Of a DNA stretch of 41,228 nucleotides, positions 8,930 to 17,894 are shown piece after piece. A program made the position numbers and the translations under genes. Source of the DNA: an uncultured Clostridia bacterium (lineage in GTDB: Bacteria > Bacillota > Clostridia > UBA1381); contig CALXWJ010000010.1 of NCBI GenBank assembly GCA_944392335.1, forward strand, positions 1-41,228, in the 5' to 3' direction. The notes beneath the pieces were generated by a model. The model was not told where the DNA came from, did no database searches, and worked only from the letters and a program-made list of their open reading frames with translations. Numbering within the stretch: the stretch's first letter is position 1; each line of letters opens with the position of its first letter.

Positions 8930-9033
8930 AATAATGGCTTGTCTTGCCATTCAATGACAACAAGACTTTAACTGATCACAAATATGGAATCCGCCTCCTA
9001 CAGAGGCGGGTGCATCTTGTCCGCAGTTTTATA
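8930..9033 (+). repeat. Three-hairpin repeat family, copy A (central stem deleted)
   Basis: This shortened copy has the first hairpin (GGCTTGTC... to ACAAGAC), then jumps directly to CTGATCACAAATATGGAAT, the third hairpin (CCGCCTC...GAGGCGG) and the tail TGTCCGCAGTT. The central TGTAATCAGTGAGAG stem is missing. It lies 41 nt after the AraC stop codon. Confidence 0.75.
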
Positions 9034-9047
9034 ATTTTAGTTATAAC

Positions 9048-9088
9048 AAAAGTGCGGGTGATTACCATATTAAATCTCCGCACTTTTA
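9048..9088 (+). terminator. Terminator-like hairpin after araC-type gene
   Basis: AAAAGTGCGG (9048-9057) pairs with CCGCACTTTT (9078-9087) around a 20-nt loop. It lies between repeat copies A and B. The T-rich 3' arm could serve the plus-strand AraC transcript, and the AAAA side could serve minus-strand traffic from the Nudix gene. Confidence 0.55.
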
Positions 9089-9090
9089 TA

Positions 9091-9229
9091 TTCAATAAGG
9101 GCTTGTCCCGTCTTGGGCGATGACATGAGCGCTGTAATCAGTGGGAGATTGAACTCTTGCTGATTACAAATATGGAACCCGCCGCCGATTACGGCGGGGG
9201 GGGGGGGGGACAACATGTGCGCAGTTATA
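9091..9229 (+). repeat. Three-hairpin repeat family, copy B
   Basis: A full-length copy running from TTCAATAAGGGCTTGTCCCG to GTGCGCAGTTAT. The middle stem (GTAATCAG... to CTGATTAC) has a few mismatches near its tip. The third hairpin (CCGCCG...CGGCGG) runs into 14 consecutive G (9196-9209). The copy ends 13 nt before the stop codon of the minus-strand Nudix gene. An apparent minus-strand frame at 9070-9252 is just this repeat translated. Confidence 0.85.
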
Positions 9230-9241
9230 AAAATACAATTT

Positions 9242-9778
9242 TTACATATCAAGCAGCTGTTTTGCCTTTAATACCGCAACCACTGTTTTTGCATCGCATA
9301 TTTTATTTGAAAGAACCATATCATAAGCTTCGTCAAGCTTTACCCTGACAACTTCCAGAAATTCCCCCGAATCAAGTCTTTGCTCCTTTTTAATCAGGTC
9401 GGTTGCCATATATATGTGTGTTATTTCGGAACAATACGCAGGAGTAGGATAAATCACCCCAAGGTCTGTTATTTCACCCGCGGCATACCCTGTTTCTTCT
9501 AAGAGTTCACGCTCACAGCATTTTTTAGGATCTTCGTTTTCCTCCAGTTTCCCTGCCGGAATTTCCAAAACCTCCCGTTCAACACCCTTTCTATACTGGC
9601 GCACAAGCAAAATATTTTTATCGCTGTCAATGGCAATTATTCCGGCGCCTCCATGATGTATTACAACCTCCCTGAACGCCTGTGACTTATCCGGAAGTTC
9701 AACCGTAGCTTTCTTTACAGTAAATATTTTCCCTCTGAATATCTCTTCTGATTTAATTGTTTTTTCTTCAAATTTCAT
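9242..9778 (-). CDS. nudF: Nudix hydrolase, ADP-ribose pyrophosphatase type
   Basis: The enzyme most likely hydrolyses ADP-ribose to AMP and ribose 5-phosphate in the cytosol. The 178-residue protein carries a complete Nudix box (G-x5-E-x7-RE-L-L-EE-x-G) starting at PAGKLEENEDP. The preceding VRQYRKGVEREVLEIPAGKLEE region is the pattern seen in the NudF subgroup. Length is normal. The start ATG 9778 has only a weak purine-rich ribosome site. It lies 49 nt downstream of ftsK on the same strand and may be co-transcribed. Substrate assignment within the Nudix family is inferred. Confidence 0.85.
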   Translation of the reverse strand: MKFEEKTIKSEEIFRGKIFTVKKATVELPDKSQAFREVVIHHGGAGIIAIDSDKNILLVRQYRKGVEREVLEIPAGKLEENEDPKKCCERELLEETGYAAGEITDLGVIYPTPAYCSEITHIYMATDLIKKEQRLDSGEFLEVVRVKLDEAYDMVLSNKICDAKTVVAVLKAKQLLDM

Positions 9779-9827
9779 ATTTCAATCACTTTTTCATTTT
9801 TATTTCTTTAATCTTTTTGATATTTAC

Positions 9828-12374
9828 CTATTCATAATCGCTCATATTTATCCTGTTAAGGTAAACCTCACGCGGTTTTGAACCGTTTGCCCCGCTGATC
9901 AGTTCTCTTTGCTCCATCTGATCAATTATTCTTCCTGCCCTTGCATATCCTACTTTTAAACGTCTTTGTATCATGGCAGTTGATATCTGACCCAGCTCGG
10001 CTGCCAATTCAATAGCCTGCGGCAATAATTCATCTGCGTCATCGTCATCCTTTGACTCCTCAGAGCTTACATCTCCCGAGGACACTCTGTCAAGATGTTC
10101 TGCAAGATCCTCTGAGTAATGTGTTACTTCGCTATTTTCCTTTATAAATGTAACTATGTTTTCAATTTCAGAATCCGATACAAACGCACCTTGGACTCTC
10201 AGTGCATTGCTCAATCCCGTAGGGTGATAAAGCATGTCCCCCTTACCCAATAATTTTTCGGCTCCGCCCTTATCAAGTATTGTTCGGCTGTCCACTTGGC
10301 TTGATACTGCAAAAGCAATACGGGACGGCACATTTGCCTTTATAAGACCAGTAATAACATCAACCGACGGTCTTTGCGTTGCAATAATAAGATGAATACC
10401 GGCAGCACGGGCAAGCTGTGCCAGACGGCATACATAATCCTCAACTTCCTTTGCCGCAACCATCATAAGATCTGCAAGCTCGTCTATTATAATAACAATC
10501 TGCGCAAGAGTTTTTTCACCCCGTTTAGTCATTAGTTCATTATAGCTCGTAAGATTACGTGATCCCGTTTCCGCAAACAATCCGTATCTTCTCATCATTT
10601 CACCTACCGCCCAATTAAGAGCCCCTGCGGCACGCTTAGGATCGGTCACAACAGGTATAAGCAGATGCGGGATACCATTGTAAACCCCAAGTTCGACTAC
10701 TTTAGGATCAACCATTATCAGCTTGACCTCATCCGGTTTTGCTTTATAAAGAATACTCGTGATAATGGTATTTATACAAACAGATTTACCCGAGCCGGTG
10801 GAACCGGCAATCAATACATGAGGCATTTTTGCAATATCACCCACGACAACATTTCCGCCTATATCTTTTCCCAGTGCAACGGTCAGTTTTGATGAAGCAT
10901 CTTTAAATTTTGTACTTTCAAGCAATTCTCTGACAGAGACGGTATTAACCGTCGCATTCGGAACCTCGATACCTACTGCCGCTTTTCCGGGAACAGGCGC
11001 AACCAGTACCGTAGGTACTGCCAGATTTAAGGCTATATCTTCCGCAAGCCCCGTTATTTTGGATAATTTGATCCCGGTATGAGGCTGTATTTCATACCGT
11101 GTTACCGTAGGGCCCTGAGTTACCTGAATAAGCTTTGCCTCTACCCCAAAATTTTTCAATATCTCCATAAGCTTATTTGCGGTCTCCTGCATCTCCCGGC
11201 GTTTATCCAGCGATGTCGCCTGAGGCTTCTTTAAAAGACTTAACGGCGGAAATATGTATTCTTTTTGTACAACATCGATTGATTCCTCAATCTCTCCCTT
11301 TATTTGCTTTTTTTCTTCTTCCGATACATTTTCCGCTTTTTCTTTTTTCTCTGGCTGCGGCTTGCCTGTTTTATCGTTATCCTGATCATTATCAGGCTTT
11401 ATCAGCGTTTCGGTGGCAGGATCGGAATTTATCTCCTGTTCGACGTCATCAAGAGTTCCTCCCATTGAAATATCTTCTTCAATTTTCTCCCCGGCTTTTG
11501 TTGGGTTGTTTTCTTTTTGTCGTTTTTTTATTTTTGTCTCTTCTTCATCATCTATGGGGATATCGGGATTAAACAGTATCTCATCTATACGTATCTGCAG
11601 GTCCTCTTTTGAAACGGGAGAAATATTTTCTTTTTTTTCTGCCCGGTTTTTTGATTTTTGTTCTTGCTTTTGTCCCGGCTGATCTTCATCATCTTCAAGA
11701 CTGAAATCTATCTTTTTATTCGCCCTCTTTCTTTGTTCATTTCTTCCCGCAGCCAATTTCTCTCCTGCTCTTTTTCCTCTTTCATATGACTCCTCATGAT
11801 CTACTTCTTTAAATTCATTGCTCATTTTGGAAAATCCGGACACAAAGCTCGACACCATACTGATCAGCGAAACTTTGGTGATCATGCTTAAAACCGTAAT
11901 AAGAACAAATATAAAAATTATTATGGATGCAGGTTTTCCTATCAATGCACAAAATACATTTGCAAGAACGCCTCCCAGCAATCCTCCGCCGATTCTTGAT
12001 TCTCCATAAGAAATCAGCGCGGAATAATCCAATATCCCGTCGGTAAAAAGCTGATACAAGCCACTTGTCAGTATACATGATATTAATGCCAATACCAGCT
12101 TAATACCAAGCTTTTGGGTGCTTTTTACCTTTGCGACATATATTGCCAGCCCAATAAAAATTACCGGCAGCAGATACGCGCTTATTGAGAACAGTGCCAA
12201 TAAAAAATTCCGTATTATTGCGGACAGCACTCCGGATCCGTCTATGTACAAAAACAATCCAAACAATATTGCCGCCAGCGTCAATATCCCGACCGATATC
12301 GAATAATGTAATCCGTTCTTCTTCGATTTATTGTTCGTTCTTCTCTTTGCAGCCTTTTTCCTCTTTATGGCCAT
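9828..12374 (-). CDS. ftsK: DNA translocase FtsK/SpoIIIE
   Basis: This membrane-anchored motor pumps chromosomal DNA through the division or sporulation septum. The 848-residue protein begins with a basic stretch, then four to five membrane segments (about 25-175). A charged, Lys/Glu-rich linker follows (about 190-375), then the motor domain with Walker A GSTGSGKS near 522-529 and Walker B IIIDELADL. A C-terminal winged-helix gamma domain (about 785-845, QAIELAAELGQISTAMIQRRLKVGYARAGR) reads KOPS/SRS-type sequences. Only one copy is visible, so it may serve both FtsK and SpoIIIE roles. The ribosome site GAGAGG is 13 nt from ATG 12374. Confidence 0.95.
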   Translation of the reverse strand: MAIKRKKAAKRRTNNKSKKNGLHYSISVGILTLAAILFGLFLYIDGSGVLSAIIRNFLLALFSISAYLLPVIFIGLAIYVAKVKSTQKLGIKLVLALISCILTSGLYQLFTDGILDYSALISYGESRIGGGLLGGVLANVFCALIGKPASIIIFIFVLITVLSMITKVSLISMVSSFVSGFSKMSNEFKEVDHEESYERGKRAGEKLAAGRNEQRKRANKKIDFSLEDDEDQPGQKQEQKSKNRAEKKENISPVSKEDLQIRIDEILFNPDIPIDDEEETKIKKRQKENNPTKAGEKIEEDISMGGTLDDVEQEINSDPATETLIKPDNDQDNDKTGKPQPEKKEKAENVSEEEKKQIKGEIEESIDVVQKEYIFPPLSLLKKPQATSLDKRREMQETANKLMEILKNFGVEAKLIQVTQGPTVTRYEIQPHTGIKLSKITGLAEDIALNLAVPTVLVAPVPGKAAVGIEVPNATVNTVSVRELLESTKFKDASSKLTVALGKDIGGNVVVGDIAKMPHVLIAGSTGSGKSVCINTIITSILYKAKPDEVKLIMVDPKVVELGVYNGIPHLLIPVVTDPKRAAGALNWAVGEMMRRYGLFAETGSRNLTSYNELMTKRGEKTLAQIVIIIDELADLMMVAAKEVEDYVCRLAQLARAAGIHLIIATQRPSVDVITGLIKANVPSRIAFAVSSQVDSRTILDKGGAEKLLGKGDMLYHPTGLSNALRVQGAFVSDSEIENIVTFIKENSEVTHYSEDLAEHLDRVSSGDVSSEESKDDDDADELLPQAIELAAELGQISTAMIQRRLKVGYARAGRIIDQMEQRELISGANGSKPREVYLNRINMSDYE

Positions 12375-12396
12375 AGCTTTTTACATACCTCTCTTA

Positions 12397-12424
12397 ATTA
12401 TATAATTGTATTATTTTATCACAA
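12397..12424 (-). promoter_or_regulatory. Promoter of ftsK/spoIIIE
   Basis: On the minus strand TTGTGA (12419-12424) and TATAAT (12397-12402) are 16 nt apart, 23 nt before ATG 12374. The surrounding sequence TTGTGATAAAATAATACAA loosely resembles a Rex-type palindrome but its arms are not symmetric, so I do not call an operator. Confidence 0.6.
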
Positions 12425-12483
12425 CCGAAATAAAAATTCCATATCATTATTATAAAATGTTTTAAAACATTAATTTATTTTTG

Positions 12484-13503
12484 TTATTTATGTATTTTCC
12501 GGCAGGATTCGATAACATAGTTTTCCAAGGCTTCCCAATCGCCTATCTCTCCGTTTTTTATCGCAAGATCAATATCTGCCACTTTCATTACACGCTCTGT
12601 TAAAAAATCTTCTCCAAACATTCGTGCACCGTTTACATATTTTTTTACAATAAAAGGTGCAGCTCCTATTTTTACCGCTATATCATTATGATTCTCACCG
12701 TTTTGCAGCATTAATAAAGCTCTCAGCATTTTATCAAAGGTTGAAAACAACAGGTACAATATTTTAAATGCCGGTTCTCTGATTGTTTTTAATTCACTTA
12801 ACACAGCCAGCGCTCCGTCCGTATCATCGGCAATCATGCAATCGGTAAGCTCAAAAACCCTTACGCCCACTGCCTTTGATACAAGCCTGTCCACATCCGA
12901 TCTTGTGATCTCTTTATCGCAATAGCATAACAATTTATCCAATTCATTTTTAACATATGACATTCCTTCGTCGCAAAGACTTACAAAATATTCGGCAACA
13001 TTCTTATCGATCTTTTTTTTCTCCCTCAAGACCTCGGCTTCAACCCAAGTTACGACCTCGCTCGGCTGTATGTGGCAAAATTCCACATCCAAACCGTTTT
13101 TAACTATCTTCTTATACAGCGCGTTACGCTTATCTACGCTCTCCTCGTCAAAAATAAGAATAATATGATCCGGAATATTATCAAGCCGTTTTGACCAATA
13201 TTTTTTTTCTTCTTCTTTTGCTTTTTGAAATATGCCGCTGTCCTTTATAACAATTACTTTTTTTTCACACATAACAGGGAAGCTTTCAATCGCGTCGTCT
13301 GTTTCAGAAAAATCGCTTTCCTCCGGATCGATTACAATATGATTAAAATCTTCAAACCCGCCGTAATCAATAAGGTCTGTCATTTTTTTTAAATATACTT
13401 CCTTCATATATACTTCCTCTCCATATAAAAGGTAGATCCCTTTTAGATCCTTTTCTTTTATATGCTTTTTCAATTCAGGAAGTTTGCTCTGCTGCTTAAC
13501 CAT
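12484..13503 (-). CDS. holA: DNA polymerase III subunit delta (clamp loader)
   Basis: HolA opens the beta sliding clamp during clamp loading. The 339-residue protein shows the family N-terminal pattern (LKGIYLLYGEEVYMKEVYLKKM), with a degenerate AAA+ fold lacking a functional P-loop. The middle segment (EYFVSLCDEGMSYVKNELDKLLCYC) and C-terminal collar region (RALLMLQNGENHNDIAVKIG) are those expected for HolA. I prefer ATG 13503, 14 nt after GGGGAG. A TTG at 13527 overlaps the ribosome site. It lies 110 nt upstream of ftsK and 57 nt downstream of the CoA ligase gene. Confidence 0.92.
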   Translation of the reverse strand: MVKQQSKLPELKKHIKEKDLKGIYLLYGEEVYMKEVYLKKMTDLIDYGGFEDFNHIVIDPEESDFSETDDAIESFPVMCEKKVIVIKDSGIFQKAKEEEKKYWSKRLDNIPDHIILIFDEESVDKRNALYKKIVKNGLDVEFCHIQPSEVVTWVEAEVLREKKKIDKNVAEYFVSLCDEGMSYVKNELDKLLCYCDKEITRSDVDRLVSKAVGVRVFELTDCMIADDTDGALAVLSELKTIREPAFKILYLLFSTFDKMLRALLMLQNGENHNDIAVKIGAAPFIVKKYVNGARMFGEDFLTERVMKVADIDLAIKNGEIGDWEALENYVIESCRKIHK

Positions 13504-13559
13504 TTTAAAATATGTTTCTCCCCTCAATGACCGAATTTTATGTCATTTACGATTATTTA

Positions 13560-14861
13560 CTAATATCTGTTGTCAAAAATCCTTGTGGATTTCTTTTCAC
13601 TTCTCGGCAGCTCGCCGATTGCCACCGGCATAATATTTGCAAGTATTCCAATTTTTGCTTTGAAACCCTCTCCTATCTTCTTTGCCATTTCCTTTTTATC
13701 TGTATTGACGTCAAGCTCCACGAACAAAGTGCATATATCCTTCCCGTTCATATGATCTATCATAAACTGATATTCACTGGATGCACCGTCAATCATGGAA
13801 AGCATTTCATCAATCTGGCTGGGAAATATGTTGACCCCTTTAACTTTTACCATATCATCGGTCCTTCCCAATATCGTATCTATCCTCGGATATTTTGATC
13901 CGCACGCGCAATCACCCGGAATTATTCTTGACAAATCATGGGTTCTGTATCGAATCAGCGGCGCACCTTGTTTTCTCAGTGTTGTTATAACTATCTCACC
14001 TATTTCTCCGTCAGAAACATTTTTCCCTGTTTTTGGATCGATTATCTCTAAATAAATATAGTCATCCCATATATGCATACCGCATTCACAGTCACAACTC
14101 ATACCTATACCCGGGCCGTACACTTCTGTCAAACCGTAAATATCATAGAGCTTTACGCCGAGTTCCGCCGCAATACGCTTACGCATTTTTTCGCCCCAGC
14201 GCTCGGAACCTATAATACCCTTTTTAAGATGTATCTGATCTCCTATATCTCTTTTTGATATCTCCTCCGCCAATAATAAGGCATATGAAGAAGTCGCACA
14301 AAGAACCGTTGATTTCATATCGATCATCATTTTTAACTGTTTGTCGGTATTTCCCGGGCCCATAGGTATTGCCATTGCGCCAAGCCGTTCCGCCCCCAGC
14401 TGAAACCCGATCCCTGCTGTCCATAAACCATATCCCGGCGTTATATGTACTCTGTCCATGTTTGTCATTCCCGCCATTTTATAGCATCTTTCAAACATTA
14501 TAGCCCAATCTTCAACATCCTGTTTTGTATAAGGGATTATAACAGGAGTCCCGGTAGTTCCTGATGAAGAGTGTATCCTCACAATCTCCTCATCAGGAAC
14601 TGCCTGCAAGCCTAAAGGATATGCCTCTCTCAGATCACCCTTCCATGTAAAAGGCAGCTTTTCAAAATCCTCCTGAGTATTTATATCATTTACGTCTATT
14701 CCCTCTAATTTCCTTTTGTAAAAGCAATCCTTTCCCGTCAGCTTGATCAGCTGTTCCTTTATAAGGTCAAATTGCGTCTGCGTCATCTTCATTTTTTTCT
14801 TCCTTTCACACCTGTTATTTATATTTCCCATATATCCAAAGGCTATGGGTCTGTAATACAT
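13560..14861 (-). CDS. paaK: Phenylacetate-CoA ligase family protein
   Basis: The 433-residue protein is an ANL-superfamily adenylating enzyme of the PaaK type, which makes aryl-acetyl-CoA from the acid, ATP and CoA. The P-loop-like motif SSSGTTGTP is at 98-106. GLTEVYGPGIGMSC and the C-terminal KVKGVNIFPSQID block follow, as in PaaK. A cysteine-rich segment (CDCECG, CACG) is typical of anaerobic homologues. Start ATG 14861 has GGGAGG 5 nt upstream; an internal ATG (codon 24 or 26) with AAAGGA is a real alternative that gives a more standard N-terminus. No indolepyruvate oxidoreductase gene is adjacent, so the pathway is unclear. Confidence 0.85.
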   Translation of the reverse strand: MYYRPIAFGYMGNINNRCERKKKMKMTQTQFDLIKEQLIKLTGKDCFYKRKLEGIDVNDINTQEDFEKLPFTWKGDLREAYPLGLQAVPDEEIVRIHSSSGTTGTPVIIPYTKQDVEDWAIMFERCYKMAGMTNMDRVHITPGYGLWTAGIGFQLGAERLGAMAIPMGPGNTDKQLKMMIDMKSTVLCATSSYALLLAEEISKRDIGDQIHLKKGIIGSERWGEKMRKRIAAELGVKLYDIYGLTEVYGPGIGMSCDCECGMHIWDDYIYLEIIDPKTGKNVSDGEIGEIVITTLRKQGAPLIRYRTHDLSRIIPGDCACGSKYPRIDTILGRTDDMVKVKGVNIFPSQIDEMLSMIDGASSEYQFMIDHMNGKDICTLFVELDVNTDKKEMAKKIGEGFKAKIGILANIMPVAIGELPRSEKKSTRIFDNRY

Positions 14862-14925
14862 AAAATCCTCCCGTATGATTTTACCGAAATATCCCTCTGC
14901 CTTATAAAAATATTTTTCATTATTT

Positions 14926-15633
14926 TCATTTCAACACTCCGGTAACACCGATAATATTCATATATCTGCCATTATCGGCCCGGATCATTTTTCTGTCTTC
15001 TTTAGCGTAAGGGTTATCCGTACTGAGCCAGTCATCCCACGCTTGTTTAAAACAAGTCATTTCCCATATTTTTAAATTATTCAAATTTTTTTGAAATTTA
15101 GGTCTCCACCATTCGGCACTGTGCCACATTGACAAAGCCTCCTCATTCCAATACCGATTCATCTCATCCGGCACATTATCATGTACTTCGTATTTCATGC
15201 CGGGAAAGGCTGCCGCAAAAATCCCGTTACTTTTTAATAACGGTTGGATTTTTTCATTAAAAAACGTATCATTATTTCCAAAATAGTGGTATGCGTCCAC
15301 ACTGATTACTACATCAAAGTATTTATCTGAGAAAGGCATACTGTGTGCATCCGCATGAATAGGAACTATCAAATCTTCCAGCCCAAGCTCCCGAAAACGA
15401 CTGTAATTATCCGTTGCAGATATCCACAGATCCAACGCAAAAACTTTGACACCGTATTCCTTTGCCAAAAAAATTGACGTCAACCCATTTCCGCAGCCCA
15501 GATCCAATACTCTCATTCCTTTTTTCAGCGGTATTTTTCCCGTTAATTCTTCAAGAATGATTATGGAATTGGGTCCCATCATATTCTCTTGTATAAATGT
15601 TTTATCATACTTCCCCGTTACGTCAAAATCCAT
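14926..15633 (-). CDS. Class I SAM-dependent methyltransferase
   Basis: The 235-residue protein has a class I methyltransferase fold. Motif I VLDLGCGNG is at 43-51, an acidic residue ends strand beta2 (ALDLW), and motif post-II HADAHSMPF is followed by DVVISVDAYHYFG. The C-terminal part (EALSMWHSAEWWRPKF and a region with CFKQAWDDW) is Trp-rich and resembles a Firmicute small-molecule methyltransferase group whose substrate I do not know. A GGTGA ribosome site precedes ATG 15633. It sits 64 nt downstream of the EamA transporter gene, so a shared substrate or stress is possible. Confidence 0.8.
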   Translation of the reverse strand: MDFDVTGKYDKTFIQENMMGPNSIIILEELTGKIPLKKGMRVLDLGCGNGLTSIFLAKEYGVKVFALDLWISATDNYSRFRELGLEDLIVPIHADAHSMPFSDKYFDVVISVDAYHYFGNNDTFFNEKIQPLLKSNGIFAAAFPGMKYEVHDNVPDEMNRYWNEEALSMWHSAEWWRPKFQKNLNNLKIWEMTCFKQAWDDWLSTDNPYAKEDRKMIRADNGRYMNIIGVTGVLK

Positions 15634-15697
15634 CTATGTCACCCGCTTTTATATTGAATTTCTATAGCAAAACCCGGCTGTTTTTAGTCTTCTTCAT

Positions 15698-16762
15698 CTA
15701 TACGCTTATATGAACATGATTATGGCCTGCCAGGTCATTATGATAATGGCTGTGTTCCTTTGTATTACCTTCATGAATATGTGTATGTGAATGTTTATGG
15801 GTATGTTCATGTTCATGGGCAAAATCCCCGTGACTGTGCATATGTGTATGAATATGCATGTGTTCATGATTATGTTGTATCCGCTGTGTATCTTTTGCCA
15901 TAATTACCGTACTTACAATCATAATCGCCAGGGCAATATAAAACTGAATCTCCGGTCTTTCTTTCAGCAGCAGCATACCGGATGCAGCTCCTAAAAAGGG
16001 CGCTATCGAATAATATGCGCTTGTTTTTGCCGCCCCCAGTTCCTTTTGCGCTTTAATATAAAAATTAATACTGAGTCCGTAGGAAACAAATCCAAGAAGC
16101 ATTGTCATGAACAAATATCCCGGAGCCGGTATTTCTTCTTTTAAAAGCAATGCCACACACAAACTTCCCAGACCTGAAAAACACCCTTTAATCATTACGA
16201 TCTGTTCTGAATCTTTATTGCTTATCATTTTCGTGCAATTATTTTCAAATCCCCAGCATATGCAAGCGCCCAAAACATATGCAGAGCCCTCATTGAACAT
16301 AAATGCACTGTTTCCCTCAAAACTCAATATCGCTCCGGCGGCAGTTACAAGAAGGATCGCCGTCCAGAGTTTTTTTGAAATCGCCTCTTTAAAAATCACA
16401 AACGCAATCAATGATGTTGCTACTATTTCAAAATTATTCAGCAAAGATACATTTGCTGAATTTGTTTTTTGTATACCAAACATGAGAAGGATAGGTGCAA
16501 TAATATCCAATATCACCATTGCAATAATATATGGCATATCTTTTTTTGTCAGCGATTCCTTATTTCTGTCCTGTTTAAACGCTCGAAAAGCAAAACGGTA
16601 TATAAAAATTCCCATTCCTGCCCCCAAGTAGAGAAATGCCGCCATCATCGTTGTATTTACATGCTCCAACAACAACTTTGATAACGGTATATTTATTGCA
16701 TATAACCCGGCCGCCAATAATGCAAACAGGGTCGCAATACTTTTTGTTTTCATTATTTTCAC
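15698..16762 (-). CDS. EamA/DMT-family transporter with histidine-rich C-terminal tail
   Basis: The first 290 residues form a ten-helix drug/metabolite transporter with two EamA repeats. The last 58 residues (297-354) are cytosolic or exposed and contain 22 histidines, mostly alternating H-x-H, which is a strong Zn/Ni/Co/Cu-binding pattern. Plain EamA proteins end soon after helix 10. The tail suggests metal binding, as in ZIP and CDF metal transporters and nickel chaperones, but the substrate is not shown by the sequence. The start is GTG 16762 or ATG 16753; neither has a strong ribosome site. The leader contains a short hairpin (about 16781-16802, GGGTT/AACCC arms). Confidence 0.82.
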   Translation of the reverse strand: MKIMKTKSIATLFALLAAGLYAINIPLSKLLLEHVNTTMMAAFLYLGAGMGIFIYRFAFRAFKQDRNKESLTKKDMPYIIAMVILDIIAPILLMFGIQKTNSANVSLLNNFEIVATSLIAFVIFKEAISKKLWTAILLVTAAGAILSFEGNSAFMFNEGSAYVLGACICWGFENNCTKMISNKDSEQIVMIKGCFSGLGSLCVALLLKEEIPAPGYLFMTMLLGFVSYGLSINFYIKAQKELGAAKTSAYYSIAPFLGAASGMLLLKERPEIQFYIALAIMIVSTVIMAKDTQRIQHNHEHMHIHTHMHSHGDFAHEHEHTHKHSHTHIHEGNTKEHSHYHNDLAGHNHVHISV

Positions 16763-16903
16763 TTCAATCTGTTTTTCTTTGGGTTGTCTGTTTGACTAAC
16801 CCGACATAAAAATATATTAATTATGTTTATTATAACATAATATTACATAATATGATAGTATTTTTATAAATTTTTTAAAAAAATGTAATATTTACCGATC
16901 ATT

Positions 16904-17042
16904 TTCAATAAGAGCTTGCCACATTATCAAGCAAATGCAAGAGCTCAGCTGTGCTGTGACCGGCAAGAGATAATACTCCCACACTGACCGAAGATACAAA
17001 ATCCGCCACCGTCAGGAGCAGGGGACTTCTTGTCCGCAGTTA
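16904..17042 (+). repeat. Three-hairpin repeat family, copy C (diverged)
   Basis: It begins TTCAATAAGAGCTTGCC and ends CTTGTCCGCAGTTA, with recognisable ACAAAATCCGCCACCG before the third hairpin. The middle stem is degraded (ATAATACTCCCACACTGA). The last three bases of the core, TTA at 17040-17042, are the stop codon of the minus-strand ThrE-domain gene. The rest of the 277-nt gap up to EamA is AT-rich with no gene. Confidence 0.7.
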
Positions 17043-17765
17043 AACAAATGCGATCGCAAGAGCAAAGCCTACCGCAATTGCCAATCCGGAAAGAGCCGCC
17101 TCAGACAGCCTAAGCAGCCCCGCTATGGTATCTCCGTTAAACAGATCCCTTACTGCCCCTGCAAGCATCAGCCCGGGAATTATTAAAATGATATCCCCCA
17201 TAATAACAATCTCTGTATTGATATTGATCCCGGCAGCCCGTATAAGCACAGCAATAACTCCTGTTAACGCTGTGCTTATGATCAAGGCAAAAATTCTGTT
17301 TATTTTAATCTTTTTCATATGATTCAAGATAAAAATCAAAAATATTCCAAGTATCCCCGATACCGCCATGTCGGTTATGCTGCCTCCGAAAATACAGGCA
17401 AATGAGACCGCTGACATAAAATAAAACAGATTTTTTATATAAACATTATATATACGGATATTTTTTATTTCATTGGTTTTTTCAATAATATAATCAATAT
17501 CCGGTATATTTTTGCATATATCCCGAGACAGTTCATTTAACCGGCGAAGCTTTTCCATATCATTTTGCTGTTCATCGACCCGTCTTGCCAAATTATATAC
17601 TCTGCCTGTTTTCTCGGCACATATTACGATAACCGGCGTTATGACAAATACATTGATATTGTTAAATCCATAGGCATAAAGGATACGTGTCAGCGAATCC
17701 TCAACACGATACACCTCAGCACCTGCAACCAGCATTTCTTCACCAATTGTCATTATACTTTTCAT
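17040..17765 (-). CDS. Threonine/serine exporter family protein, ThrE N-terminal-type half (DUF1212)
   Basis: ThrE/YjjP-type proteins export threonine and serine or related small acids. This 241-residue protein has a cytosolic N-terminal part with the family pattern GEEMLVAGAEVYRVEDSLTRI, then five membrane helices (about 110-240). It corresponds to the first half of the two-part exporter; its usual partner is the protein at 21450-21884. The start is uncertain. ATG 17765 has no good ribosome site, while AAGGACG lies about 25 nt further upstream in a still-open frame, so a rare ATT start and about eight extra residues are possible. The stop codon lies in repeat copy C. Confidence 0.83.
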   Translation of the reverse strand: MKSIMTIGEEMLVAGAEVYRVEDSLTRILYAYGFNNINVFVITPVIVICAEKTGRVYNLARRVDEQQNDMEKLRRLNELSRDICKNIPDIDYIIEKTNEIKNIRIYNVYIKNLFYFMSAVSFACIFGGSITDMAVSGILGIFLIFILNHMKKIKINRIFALIISTALTGVIAVLIRAAGININTEIVIMGDIILIIPGLMLAGAVRDLFNGDTIAGLLRLSEAALSGLAIAVGFALAIAFV

Positions 17766-17789
17766 TAATATGTCCGCATCTATAATATC

Positions 17790-17894
17790 ACGTCCTTAAC
17801 GTTCAAATCGGAGCAACGCTCCTGCTTTGCTTGCAAAGAGCAGAGATTGCAACCTGTGCAGAAAGCGTCTTCTCCTCAGAATTTCAGTGGGAGA
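17790..17894 (+). repeat. Hairpin-rich segment fused to repeat copy D
   Basis: This gap segment has small stems (GGAGCAACGCTCC, and CTTTGC...GCAAAG near 17826-17848). It ends in CAGTGGGAGATT, which matches the interior of the repeat's middle stem just before copy D starts. It may be the remnant of an older copy. I see no gene in it. Confidence 0.4.

Noticed and set aside
9070..9252. Minus-strand 60-codon frame over repeat copy B
   Set aside because: It is the translated repeat, including the poly-G tract read as prolines; it has no ribosome site and no homologue I recognise.
12403..12424. Possible Rex operator in the ftsK promoter (TTGTGATAAAATAATACAA)
   Set aside because: The two half-sites are not symmetric and ftsK is not a known Rex target; AT-rich promoters give such matches easily.
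17040..17765. ThrE half as a truncated pseudogene
   Set aside because: Two-gene ThrE systems naturally have separate halves of this size, and the second half is intact at 21450-21884.
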